Positions 1 through 7,164 of a stretch of 9,077 nt of DNA are shown piece by piece (the stretch's first letter is position 1; each line of letters begins with the position of its first letter). The translations under genes and the position numbers were made by a program. The notes beneath the pieces are model-generated. The model saw only the letters and a list, made by a program, of their open reading frames with translations, searched no databases and had not been told where the DNA came from. Source of the stretch: Acidobacteriota bacterium (GTDB lineage: Bacteria > Acidobacteriota > Polarisedimenticolia > Polarisedimenticolales > Polarisedimenticolaceae); NCBI GenBank assembly GCA_011773795.1, contig WVWW01000280.1:12960-22036 (forward strand), read 5' to 3'.

Positions 1-2708
1 TATGAGGTGCACTCGGTCAAGCCCTTCAGCCGCAGGTGGTGCACGGTCGCGTGCGCCGCGCGCGTGTCGCTCAGGTCGGGTGGGATGACGGTGCCCCAGC
101 CGGCTGCGGAATTGGACGGCTCGTCGGTCGTCCAGGAAACGGTCGCCTCGGTGTCGGTCAGATCGGAGATCCGCACGTTGGAGATCTGCGGCGCGGCGCA
201 GTCCACCGACACAGTTCTTTGCAGCAGGATATCGCTCCCGCCGGAGCCGTCGTCCGCGTCGATGTACTCGACGGTGACGGTGTCGCCATCCGCAACCGAG
301 ACCGCGCCATCGACGCCGGGAGCAGTCGAGACGACGGCGACCTGCCCGGTATAGATCCCGGAACCCGAGCCGGTCTGCGGCAGCGAGATTGTCTCCGGGG
401 GCGCCTCGCTGTCGGAGAAGACGGTGACGTCGATCGACGCCCCGACGTTGCCGTCGCGCACGGTCAGCTCGATCGTGTCGGTGCAGGCCACCGCGTCCGG
501 GCGCGAATCGAGCTGCGCCTGCCCCGAGGTGTAAACCTCACGGCCGCCGGTGACGACGAGCGCGTAGGCCAGGTCGTCCTCGACCGTTGCGAGGTGGGCG
601 TCCTGGTTGACCTCGGCCGCCTCGATCTCGACCGTCCACTGACCGGCCTGTGGGTTGGCGATGAAGACGTTCTCCACCGTGTTCAGCGTGTCCGGCGCGC
701 CACCGGTCGTCGATTCCGTGCCGTCCTCGAGACCCGCGTTGCCGTGGTACAGCGTCATCGAGGGTGACGTCACGCGCAGGTCGACGTCGTTGATCCGGTG
801 CAGCGACGCCGAGGTCGTCCCCGGAGGATCCGGGTAGACCATCGTGATCTTGAGCTCGGTCTCGCCCGGCTCGACGTCGATGAGGTAGGTGGTGATGTCG
901 TTCAGCTGGAGCAAGTCGCTCTCGTCGACGATGAAGCTCTTCGCCGCGCGCTCGTAAGCCGAGCGTGCGTTGGGGCGACCCCAGCCCTGCTTGAAACGGC
1001 CGAGATCCGATCCCGCCCCGGAGAACGCGTACTGCTGTGCGCTGTTGATCAGTAACGCCTTGAGGGTGGAGAAGTGAGGTTGCTTCTCGAACGGCGTCGT
1101 CCCCGCCGGGTTCGTGGCCCAGACATTGTCCGCCCACATCTCGACGATCAGGCCGAGCACGCCCGCGGACCCGGGCGTTGCCGCGGACGTACCTCCGAAA
1201 CTCGACGTGTAGCCACTGTCCGACGTCGTCGTGTAAATCGCGTCGTACCAGTAGCTCACGTCGGGCTTGATCCGGCCGTCGGCGGCGGGCCCGATCGAGG
1301 CGCCGCCCGCCCATGCGTCGTCCGACGTGTCCAGCGTGTCGTAGTGACGGATGCCGCCGACGCCGATCACGTTCTTGGCCCAGGCTTCGGGCCTGCTCGT
1401 CTGGTTGCCGTTGTTTGACTGCGAGTTGAGGATCGCGATGTCCAAGCGCCAGACGATGTCGTCCATTTCCTGCGAGGCCGTCGTGTAGTCCTGGGTCAGG
1501 CTGCTGCCCCACGAGTTCGTCTGGAACGAGGCGAAGTAAGGCGCCTGCTTGAGCTCCTCGGTGTGTGCGAACCGATCGGTAAATTCACCGGCATTGGCGA
1601 AGATCCCCTGGCTGCACGGTAAGTGACCGAGCGCCTTGCCGTCGCCGTCGCCGTCGAGGTCCCCATTGCCGAAGACGATCCCGTACGTCGAGGTGCCGTG
1701 GCTGCCGACATCCGTGGGCCCGTGAAGGACGATGCCGTCGAAGTCGGGGTGGTCGTCCTGGACACCGTTGTCCATGACCTCCCCGGCCACGCCCTGGCCA
1801 CAGTAACCGAAGTTGTCGTGGACCCAGTTCGTGCCGGCGTCTTCGCGGACGTTGTCCATGTCGAAGCCCGGTTCCGTCCAGCGCTCGATCCACATCACGT
1901 CGTCGTGGGCCGCGAGAACGCGGATTGCCTCCGCGCCGGCCCACAGTTCGAGCACGTGCCCGCTGGGCCAGTTGCTCGCAACTCGCGCGCCGAGCGCGAT
2001 CGCCGCGGAAAGAACGCGCTGCTTGGCGGCGACACCCCATTCGAACACGGCGACACGGATGCGCTCCTCGACCGGGAACCCGTTTTCTTTGGTGAGGTCG
2101 CTCCGAAGGTTCGCCTCGACGCGGTACGAAGCGTGATACGGCTCGACGCGTTCGACGAAATCCAGGCCGGCAACGGTTTGCACCAGCGAGGGATCGGTGC
2201 GGACGATGTGGGCGTTGTGCGGGACGTGCGCCAGGATCTCGATCCCGAAGTCTTTCAGCGCAGCGCGCCACTCGGGCAGGCTGACGGTGCGGAACTGAAC
2301 GATCCGAAGCCGCGAGTCGGGCGACGCACTCAGCCCGACGACCGCAGGCGGCATCGGATCGCCCGGCCGGACCAGCGCGTCGCGCAGGCCCAGCCCGTTC
2401 TTGATCGGACGCGAGCGCGACCAGGTGACGCCGCCGTCGCGGCTGACGGCACCCCAGCGGATGGACCCCTCGTTCCAGATGGTGAACGCGGCGGTCGCCT
2501 TCGGATCGGTGCCGCTTCGCAGCCCGGTTACGCGGGCAGAGGTTCGCCGGAGCTCGACCGGTCGCGGCCCGGAAGTCACCCGGACGACGGTCTCGACACC
2601 ATCTCGAGCCGCCTCCACGGAAACCGTCGCCGGAAGCCCCGATACCGGCACGGCAACGGCGACCAGAAGAGAAAAGCTTGAGAGTATTCGAATCCTCCGG
2701 TCGCCCAT
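1..2708 (-). CDS. Secreted KP-43-like subtilisin family (S8) serine protease, 3' end outside window
   Basis: An extracellular endopeptidase, read as about 902 codons with no stop before the window edge, so the C-terminus is missing. The ATG at 2708 is preceded by an AGGGG-type ribosome site and followed by a signal peptide (hydrophobic residues about 9-24). Residues 89-96 form a lone Asp-box (SRDGGVTW). Residues about 133-192 and 216-278 look like two successive propeptide folds. The catalytic domain spans about 284-590: Asp313 in VMDNGV, His337 in GSHGTS, oxyanion Asn432 in QSNNGN and Ser508 in GGTSAATP. The blocks TNSWG, GRIKPDV, GWGR, NDVDL (from residue 640) and VENVFI match what I remember of the KP-43 protease, whose C-terminal jelly-roll fits residues about 595-735. 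An Ig-like module lies between Cys742 and Cys837, and an FN3-like module (VSWTTDEPSN, then GLTEC) runs to the edge. The Asp motif is DNG instead of the usual DTG or DSG. Family is near certain; substrate is unknown. Confidence 0.92.
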   Translation of the reverse strand, partial: MGDRRIRILSSFSLLVAVAVPVSGLPATVSVEAARDGVETVVRVTSGPRPVELRRTSARVTGLRSGTDPKATAAFTIWNEGSIRWGAVSRDGGVTWSRSRPIKNGLGLRDALVRPGDPMPPAVVGLSASPDSRLRIVQFRTVSLPEWRAALKDFGIEILAHVPHNAHIVRTDPSLVQTVAGLDFVERVEPYHASYRVEANLRSDLTKENGFPVEERIRVAVFEWGVAAKQRVLSAAIALGARVASNWPSGHVLELWAGAEAIRVLAAHDDVMWIERWTEPGFDMDNVREDAGTNWVHDNFGYCGQGVAGEVMDNGVQDDHPDFDGIVLHGPTDVGSHGTSTYGIVFGNGDLDGDGDGKALGHLPCSQGIFANAGEFTDRFAHTEELKQAPYFASFQTNSWGSSLTQDYTTASQEMDDIVWRLDIAILNSQSNNGNQTSRPEAWAKNVIGVGGIRHYDTLDTSDDAWAGGASIGPAADGRIKPDVSYWYDAIYTTTSDSGYTSSFGGTSAATPGSAGVLGLIVEMWADNVWATNPAGTTPFEKQPHFSTLKALLINSAQQYAFSGAGSDLGRFKQGWGRPNARSAYERAAKSFIVDESDLLQLNDITTYLIDVEPGETELKITMVYPDPPGTTSASLHRINDVDLRVTSPSMTLYHGNAGLEDGTESTTGGAPDTLNTVENVFIANPQAGQWTVEIEAAEVNQDAHLATVEDDLAYALVVTGGREVYTSGQAQLDSRPDAVACTDTIELTVRDGNVGASIDVTVFSDSEAPPETISLPQTGSGSGIYTGQVAVVSTAPGVDGAVSVADGDTVTVEYIDADDGSGGSDILLQRTVSVDCAAPQISNVRISDLTDTEATVSWTTDEPSNSAAGWGTVIPPDLSDTRAAHATVHHLRLKGLTECTS

Positions 2709-2718
2709 CTGTCGTGGC

Positions 2719-2725
2719 ACCCCTG
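2719..2725 (-). promoter_or_regulatory. Ribosome binding site of the S8 protease gene
   Basis: The minus strand reads CAGGGGT here, ten bases before the ATG at 2708. An in-frame TAG lies a little farther upstream. The only other in-frame start in between is a GTG at 2720 that overlaps this site. Together these fix the ATG at 2708 as the likely start. Confidence 0.5.
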
Positions 2726-2893
2726 TGTGGAAGCTTGACTATTTTGTACGCGAAAGGACCCTCTCCGCGCGTCAGGAAATCTCTGTTTTGCGGAGAATCC
2801 ATCGATCGGTCCTGGAATTGGGAATGTTCGAATGGAAAAAGGCGCCCGAACGCCGTACCTGGAGAGGGCGCGAGGTCTGAAAGAAGTGAAGCC

Positions 2894-2900
2894 GGGGGGA
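2894..2900 (+). promoter_or_regulatory. Ribosome binding site of the haloperoxidase-like gene
   Basis: A GGGGGGA run sits four bases before the ATG at 2905. The spacing is short, but it is the only purine-rich site close to this start. The start is supported independently by the signal peptide that follows. Confidence 0.4.
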
Positions 2901-2904
2901 ACCC

Positions 2905-5274
2905 ATGAAACGCTACCGGATTCTTCTGGCGGCTGCGGTGCTTCTGCTGGTGGGCGCCGTGGGCCATGCCGCACCCAAGGTCAAGAACAAGAGCAAGACG
3001 GAGTCCGGCGGACCGCCGCCACACACGGTCGCCAGGCAGTGGAACGACGTGTTGCTCGATGCGATCCGCATCGACATCCCCAAGCCGACCGTGCATGCGC
3101 GCAACCTGTTCCACATGTCGGTCGCGATGTGGGATGCCTGGGCGGCCTACGAGCCTTCGGCGAACGGGTACCTGGTCAAGGAGAAGCTGTTCACCGCCGA
3201 CGTCGCGGCCGCTCGCGACGAGGCGATCAGCTTCGCCGCCTACCGCGTGCTCAAGCACCGCTACCGCTACGGGCCCGGCGAGATCCCCTCGCAGCAGTCG
3301 TTCGACGATCTGATGGATGCGCTCGGCTACGATCGCACGTTCACCTCGACGGACGGCGACTCGCCGGCCGCGCTGGGCAACCGCATCGGCCAGGCGGTGA
3401 TCGACTACGGCCTGAGCGACGGCGCCAACGAAGGGCCGCTGCTCGACTACGCCGACGACACCGGCTACGCCACGGTGAACCCGGAGCTGGTCTTCGATCT
3501 ACCGGGGACCTTCATGTTCGACCCGAATCGCTGGCAACCGCTGGCGTTCGATTACCTGATCCTGCAGAACGGGATCGTCATCGGCGCGGCGATCCAGGAG
3601 TTCCTCAGCCCGAACTGGGGCAAGGTCGCACCTTTCGCGCTGAAATCGGAAGATCAGGACTACGATTGGGTTTACATGGACCCGGGCCCGCCCGTCGAGC
3701 TGGGCGGCGCGACGGACGCCGAGTTCAAGGCCAACGCGGTTCAGCTGATCGAGCTCTCGAGCCAGGTCGACCCGTCGGACGGTGCCACGATGGACATCTC
3801 CCCGGGAGCGATCCACAACAACCCCCTGGGCACCCACGACGGGACGGGACGCCCGCTCAACCCGCACACGGGGCTCCCGTACGAACCGAATGTAGTCCTG
3901 CGCGCCGACTACGGCCGTGTGATCGCCGAGTTCTGGGCCGACGGTCCGGATTCCGAGACCCCGCCCGGACACTGGAACACGCTGGCCAACTACGTCGTCG
4001 ATCATCCGCTGTTCGAGCGGCGTCTGTACGGCGAAGGCCGGGTCCTCGATGCGCTCGAATGGGACGTGAAGATGTACCTCGCCCTCAACGGCGCGACCCA
4101 CGACGCTGCGATCGGCGCGTGGGGCTGTAAGGGCCACTACGACTACTCGCGACCGATCTCGCACATCCGCTACATGGGCGGGCTGGGGCAGTCATCGGAT
4201 CCGCTGGGACCCTCGTACAATCCGGACGGTCTGCCGCTGGTGCCGGATCTCATCGAGGTCATCACCGAGGCGTCGACCCAGGCAGGCCAGCGGCACCAGC
4301 ACCTGGCGTCCCACGTGGGCGAGATCGCCATCCGCGCCTGGCAGGGCGACCCGGCCGATCCGCACAACGAGATCGGCGGTGTCGGTTGGATCCGGGCCAT
4401 CGAGTGGATGCCCTACCAGCGCGACACGTTCGTAACGCCACCGTTCGCGGGCTACACCTCGGGGCACAGCACCTTCAGCCGCGCGGCCGCCGAGGTGATG
4501 ACCTGCCTGACCGGGGATCCTTTCTTCCCCGGCGGCATGGGCACGTTCACGGCGTACGCCTACGACTATCTCGAGTTCGAGAACGGCCCGACGACCGACG
4601 TGGAACTGCAGTGGGCGACCTACTACGACGCGGCGGACGAGGCCGGGATCTCGCGCCTTTGGGGCGGCATCCATCCGGCCGTCGACGACTTCCCGGGCCG
4701 CGTCATGGGCTCCGAGATCGGCATCGCCGCGTGCGAGAAAGCCGGGCAATTCTACGGCGACGGCAAGGTGACGCTGTGTCACGTCCCGCCGGGCAACCCC
4801 GGCAACGCGCACACCATCTCGGTCTCCCCGAACGCGATGCGTGCGCACCTCGCCCACGGTGATTCGACCGGCGCCTGTGAGGGCGACGACGTTTCGGGGG
4901 GCTACGTGGAGGAGTCGTTCCCGCGTGACCGTACGCGTCGTGGCTTCGGTTCGCGCTTCGGTGCGGCGGCCCAGTCCACCGCAGGTGCTCGCGACGGCTT
5001 CGGCCAGAACGGCGGCGGGCCAGGGACGTTCGGTGCCCACGGCGGCTCGTCCGGCGAACAGGACCCACCGGTGTCGTTCGGCGTGCTGGATCAGTCGACC
5101 GACCTGCACACGCGTTACGGCGCCGTGGTGAGCCTCGTCGATCAGGTCGATCCCGCCCTCGCCGGCGTGTTGATCGAACATCTGGAAGACATCGCCGACA
5201 AGGCGAAAGCCGCGGGGATGAAGCTCCTCGCGGAACGTAGTGAACGTTTGAAGGAGCGTTTGGAGTCCCGTTGA
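2905..5274 (+). CDS. Secreted vanadium-dependent haloperoxidase-like PAP2 family protein with C-terminal extension
   Basis: Family members use one pocket either to bind vanadate and oxidise halide with hydrogen peroxide, or to hydrolyse phosphate esters. Residues 1-22 are a signal peptide (MKRYRI, hydrophobic core, GHAA), so the protein is exported. The N-terminal helical part begins with a typical family stretch (QWNDVLLDAIR, then ARNLFHMSVAMWDAW). The pocket is complete: Lys409-x6-Arg416-Pro417, Ser519-Gly520-His521 in TSGH (PSGH is usual), and Ser583-Arg584-x5-His590-x3-Asp594. Trp406 (three before Lys409) and Phe514 (seven before His521) match positions conserved in fungal vanadium chloroperoxidase. 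After the enzyme domain come a small module with Cys625 and Cys658 (CHVPPGNP, then AHLAHGD), a Gly/Arg-rich linker about 660-720 and a charged helical tail about 735-789. At 789 residues it is longer than the plain enzyme. Family is confident. Haloperoxidase rather than phosphatase activity is inferred. Confidence 0.9.
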   Translation: MKRYRILLAAAVLLLVGAVGHAAPKVKNKSKTESGGPPPHTVARQWNDVLLDAIRIDIPKPTVHARNLFHMSVAMWDAWAAYEPSANGYLVKEKLFTADVAAARDEAISFAAYRVLKHRYRYGPGEIPSQQSFDDLMDALGYDRTFTSTDGDSPAALGNRIGQAVIDYGLSDGANEGPLLDYADDTGYATVNPELVFDLPGTFMFDPNRWQPLAFDYLILQNGIVIGAAIQEFLSPNWGKVAPFALKSEDQDYDWVYMDPGPPVELGGATDAEFKANAVQLIELSSQVDPSDGATMDISPGAIHNNPLGTHDGTGRPLNPHTGLPYEPNVVLRADYGRVIAEFWADGPDSETPPGHWNTLANYVVDHPLFERRLYGEGRVLDALEWDVKMYLALNGATHDAAIGAWGCKGHYDYSRPISHIRYMGGLGQSSDPLGPSYNPDGLPLVPDLIEVITEASTQAGQRHQHLASHVGEIAIRAWQGDPADPHNEIGGVGWIRAIEWMPYQRDTFVTPPFAGYTSGHSTFSRAAAEVMTCLTGDPFFPGGMGTFTAYAYDYLEFENGPTTDVELQWATYYDAADEAGISRLWGGIHPAVDDFPGRVMGSEIGIAACEKAGQFYGDGKVTLCHVPPGNPGNAHTISVSPNAMRAHLAHGDSTGACEGDDVSGGYVEESFPRDRTRRGFGSRFGAAAQSTAGARDGFGQNGGGPGTFGAHGGSSGEQDPPVSFGVLDQSTDLHTRYGAVVSLVDQVDPALAGVLIEHLEDIADKAKAAGMKLLAERSERLKERLESR
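4762..4878 (+). other. CHVPPGNP…AHLAHGD…C accessory module within the haloperoxidase-like protein
   Basis: Residues 620-658 form a compact unit: GKVTLCHVPPGNPGNAH, then AMRAHLAHGD, ending GAC. Two cysteines and four histidines in 39 residues suggest a disulfide-closed or metal-binding fold. From memory, similar units sit at the ends of many exported bacterial proteins of unrelated function, so this is probably a mobile accessory module and not part of the active site. I know of no established function. Confidence 0.6.
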
Positions 5275-5278
5275 CCTT

Positions 5279-6991
5279 TTACTGCAGTGGCACCCAGGAG
5301 GCGAAGACGCCCATGCCGTTGCCATCCTCGGCCTCGTAGAGGATCAGGTAGCTCGAGCCGTCCCCGGCAAGCGAGGCGACCGGGTTGTCCGCCTTGTTTA
5401 CCGCCGGATCGCTGACCAGGAACTCGGCGCCGACCGGCGTTGCCGTCGTGTCGAAGTGCTGCGCACGGATCTCGTGGTTGCTGTGGTCGTGCCAGACGAT
5501 CAGAACACGCCCATCGTCGGCCATCGCGACGTCGGGCCGATCCTGCACGCCGTTGGTGTAGCTGTTGACCGGAACCTCGGCGGGGGTATACGGGAGCCCG
5601 GCGGGATCGTAAGACCGGGCCAAGATGCCTAGGCTGCCTCCGTCGTGGCCTTGCCAGACGAGCGTGAACGACCCGACATCGGCCATATCGACTCGCGGGA
5701 TGCCTTCCTGACCGTTCAGACCCAGGTGCACGTCGATGGTCAGTCCGAACGGGGCACCGGCCGCCGTGTAGAGCTGCGCGAAGATGCCCTGGTTGCCGCC
5801 CGAGGTGGACTGCCAGGTGACCACGAAACGGCCGTCTCCGGTCATCGCCGCCTGCGGGTCCTGCTGATCGCCGGACTCGTCGGTGTTGACCAGGAATTCG
5901 CTGCTGATCGCCTGGCCGAAGGCGTCGAACATGCGCAGATGAATGCCGTCGCCGTCGGAATCGGCGCCGCGCCAGACGACGACGTAGCTTCCGTCGTCAG
6001 CCATGACCACATCGGGATCGACCTGGTTGTTGTGCTCGACAACGTTGACGAGCGTCTCGCCACCTACCGGGTCTCCGTGCGCATCATAGAGCTGCGAGTA
6101 AACGCCGGAGCCGTCGGCATCGCCGCTCTCCCAGACCACGACGAAGCTGCGGTCCGCCCCGACGGCGACCTCGGGATCCTGTTGGCTACCGGTGGTCGTG
6201 CTGTTGACCACGAACTCGCCACCGACCGGATTGCCGTCGGGATCGAAGATGCGGCCGAGGATTCCGTCGCCATCGCCGTCGTCCCCGACGAAGATCATCA
6301 CGGATCCGCCGTTGGTCGCCTGACCGACACTCGGATGCGTCTGATCCCCCAGACCCACCACGTTGACGAGGAACTCGTCGGCGAAGGCGCTCTGGAAGGT
6401 CAGGACGGGGCGGTCGTCGAGGACGACGCCGTTCACGTCGACGACGACCTCGCCGCTGCCGATCTGCGAGGCGACGATCGAGACGACGTACGTCCCGTCG
6501 CCCATGTCCTGGATCGGTCCGGCGAGCTCGCCCGGAGCCAAAGAAAGCAGATCGACGTCGAGCTGAAGTCCGGGGCCGAGTAGCTGGCCATCGGCATCGC
6601 GCGGTGTGATGGTGATCATCGCCACGGAGACACCGTCGGCCGGCACCGAGGACGGCACCGCGCTGACGCTCGACAACGACGGGTCGGCGTCCGGAACCGG
6701 AACGGTGTCATCGAACATCACCATCACGCGGTTGTTCGTACGATCCTTGTCGACCTCGATGTCCACGAAGGCGCCGGAACCGTCGCGCACGACGTAGTAA
6801 TGATCCAGTCCGTCGGTCAGTGAACCGGTGACATCGATGTACGGGTTCGCGAGCGAGCTGTCGTAAGGTGTCGTTGATTTCACCGTGGCGGCATCGCTGC
6901 TCCGGAGCACCTCAAAAGGCCCGGCAGCGGCAATCACGGGAACCCCCATCCCCAAAATCAATATGAGGATTGATAATATTAGATATTTCAT
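5279..6991 (-). CDS. Exported protein with invasin-like Ig domain and seven-repeat beta-propeller
   Basis: A 570-residue exported protein of unknown exact role, probably binding or structural outside the cell. The signal peptide (residues 1-23) has a very hydrophobic core and ends IAAAG. Residues about 29-100 form a module with PYIDVTGSL, HYYVVRDG and DIEVDKDRTN. Residues about 103-200 resemble an invasin/bacterial Ig-like domain (VPADGVS, ITPRDADGQ, GPGLQ, DMGDGTY). From residue 206 to the end there are seven repeats of about 53 residues, each with a pattern near EFLVN, DP, DGRFVVTWQS, GIFAQLYDA, G.PVG. Such repeats are common in secreted calcium-rich adhesin-like proteins, and seven copies fit one closed propeller. 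The ATG at 6991 has only a weak AGGT eleven bases upstream, but it begins a textbook signal peptide. The stop is TAA, 4 bp from the end of the convergent neighbour. No enzyme motif was seen. Confidence 0.85.
   Translation of the reverse strand: MKYLILSILILILGMGVPVIAAAGPFEVLRSSDAATVKSTTPYDSSLANPYIDVTGSLTDGLDHYYVVRDGSGAFVDIEVDKDRTNNRVMVMFDDTVPVPDADPSLSSVSAVPSSVPADGVSVAMITITPRDADGQLLGPGLQLDVDLLSLAPGELAGPIQDMGDGTYVVSIVASQIGSGEVVVDVNGVVLDDRPVLTFQSAFADEFLVNVVGLGDQTHPSVGQATNGGSVMIFVGDDGDGDGILGRIFDPDGNPVGGEFVVNSTTTGSQQDPEVAVGADRSFVVVWESGDADGSGVYSQLYDAHGDPVGGETLVNVVEHNNQVDPDVVMADDGSYVVVWRGADSDGDGIHLRMFDAFGQAISSEFLVNTDESGDQQDPQAAMTGDGRFVVTWQSTSGGNQGIFAQLYTAAGAPFGLTIDVHLGLNGQEGIPRVDMADVGSFTLVWQGHDGGSLGILARSYDPAGLPYTPAEVPVNSYTNGVQDRPDVAMADDGRVLIVWHDHSNHEIRAQHFDTTATPVGAEFLVSDPAVNKADNPVASLAGDGSSYLILYEAEDGNGMGVFASWVPLQ
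5282..6376 (-). repeat. Seven tandem repeats of about 159 bp (53 residues)
   Basis: The repeats occupy residues 206-258, 259-311, 312-364, 365-417, 418-470, 471-522 and 523-570. The first five are exactly 53 residues, the sixth 52 and the last 48, where the protein ends. Conserved positions are an opening EFLVN, a central DP with a small gap, a D-G-x-(F/Y)-V-V-x-W strand and a closing D-x-x-G-x-P-V-G. The repeats have diverged, so this is old duplication and not a recent expansion. Confidence 0.85.
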
Positions 6992-7164
6992 TTTCAGTTT
7001 TTACCTATGCCATTTAAATCTAATATGACCAATGACTTAACGGCAGTCAACGCCCGACAACCGCGGATACCCTCCATTCGCGGAAAGATGCAATCTCTTA
7101 AAGCGAACGTCATCCGCCAGGCGAAGAAAAGGCTCCGTAGGGTGGGCTTATCGGGGCCGCGGGG
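6992..7164. other. Intergenic region between the two propeller-protein genes
   Basis: This 173-bp gap separates two genes on the minus strand. Its left part (about 6992-7035) is A+T-rich and carries the promoter candidate listed separately. The right part is GC-rich and follows the TGA of the upstream gene. I saw no convincing hairpin-plus-T-run terminator there. The spacing and the promoter suggest the two genes are transcribed separately. Confidence 0.5.
7022..7050 (-). promoter_or_regulatory. Candidate sigma-70-like promoter of the Ig/propeller gene
   Basis: The minus strand has TTGACT (7050-7045) and CATATT (7027-7022) separated by 17 bases, matching five and four of six consensus positions. 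Transcription would begin near 7015, giving a leader of about 25 bases before the ATG at 6991. The surrounding A+T-rich stretch is favourable. This is a by-eye match only. Confidence 0.35.

Larger units (their letters stand above)
2709..2904. promoter_or_regulatory. Divergent intergenic region between protease and haloperoxidase-like genes
   Basis: This 196-bp non-coding spacer must hold the promoters of both flanking genes. It is less GC-rich than the genes, with short A/T runs at about 2738-2748 and 2776-2790. On the minus strand TACAAAAT could be a -10 element for the protease, but I see no good -35 at the right distance. On the plus strand TTGACT occurs at 2735-2740 without a convincing -10 seventeen bases later. 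The pair CCCTCTCC (2759-2766) and GGAGAGGG (2861-2868) is an inverted match 94 bp apart that may be chance. The exact promoters cannot be called by eye. Confidence 0.5.

Noticed and set aside
538..1512. Minus-strand open frame of 324 codons in the left part
   Set aside because: It is out of frame with the S8 protease, which in the same interval shows Ser508, GWGR and the jelly-roll.
1623..2681. Plus-strand open frame of 352 codons opposite the protease
   Set aside because: Arg/Asp/Val-rich antisense translation without motifs or a signal peptide; typical of long GC-rich antisense frames.
2735..2763. TTGACT as a -35 for the haloperoxidase-like gene
   Set aside because: No -10-like hexamer lies 16-18 bases downstream; the sequence there is ACCCTC.
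2759..2868. Inverted pair CCCTCTCC / GGAGAGGG in the divergent spacer as a regulator site
   Set aside because: Only eight bases and 94 bp apart; roughly expected by chance in a spacer this size.
1585..3258. Long minus-strand open frame (557 codons) across the protease 5' end, the spacer and the start of the haloperoxidase gene
   Set aside because: Its translation is Arg/Gly-rich with no domain, and it overlaps two genes with clear motifs; a GC-rich shadow.
2832..4130. Plus-strand open frame of 432 codons overlapping the haloperoxidase gene
   Set aside because: Frame-shifted relative to the gene with the signal peptide and catalytic motifs; Arg-rich composition.
4192..5325. Minus-strand open frame of 377 codons opposite the haloperoxidase 3' half
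   Set aside because: Antisense shadow; it covers the conserved TSGH and SRx5Hx3D region of the real gene.
5282..6376. The regular 159-bp periodicity as a DNA repeat array or CRISPR-like array
   Set aside because: The periodicity is protein-level (53-residue repeats), with diverged DNA and an uninterrupted frame.
7100..7164. Rho-independent terminator after the FG-GAP/ASPIC gene
   Set aside because: GC-rich, but no stem followed by a T-run could be found on the minus strand.
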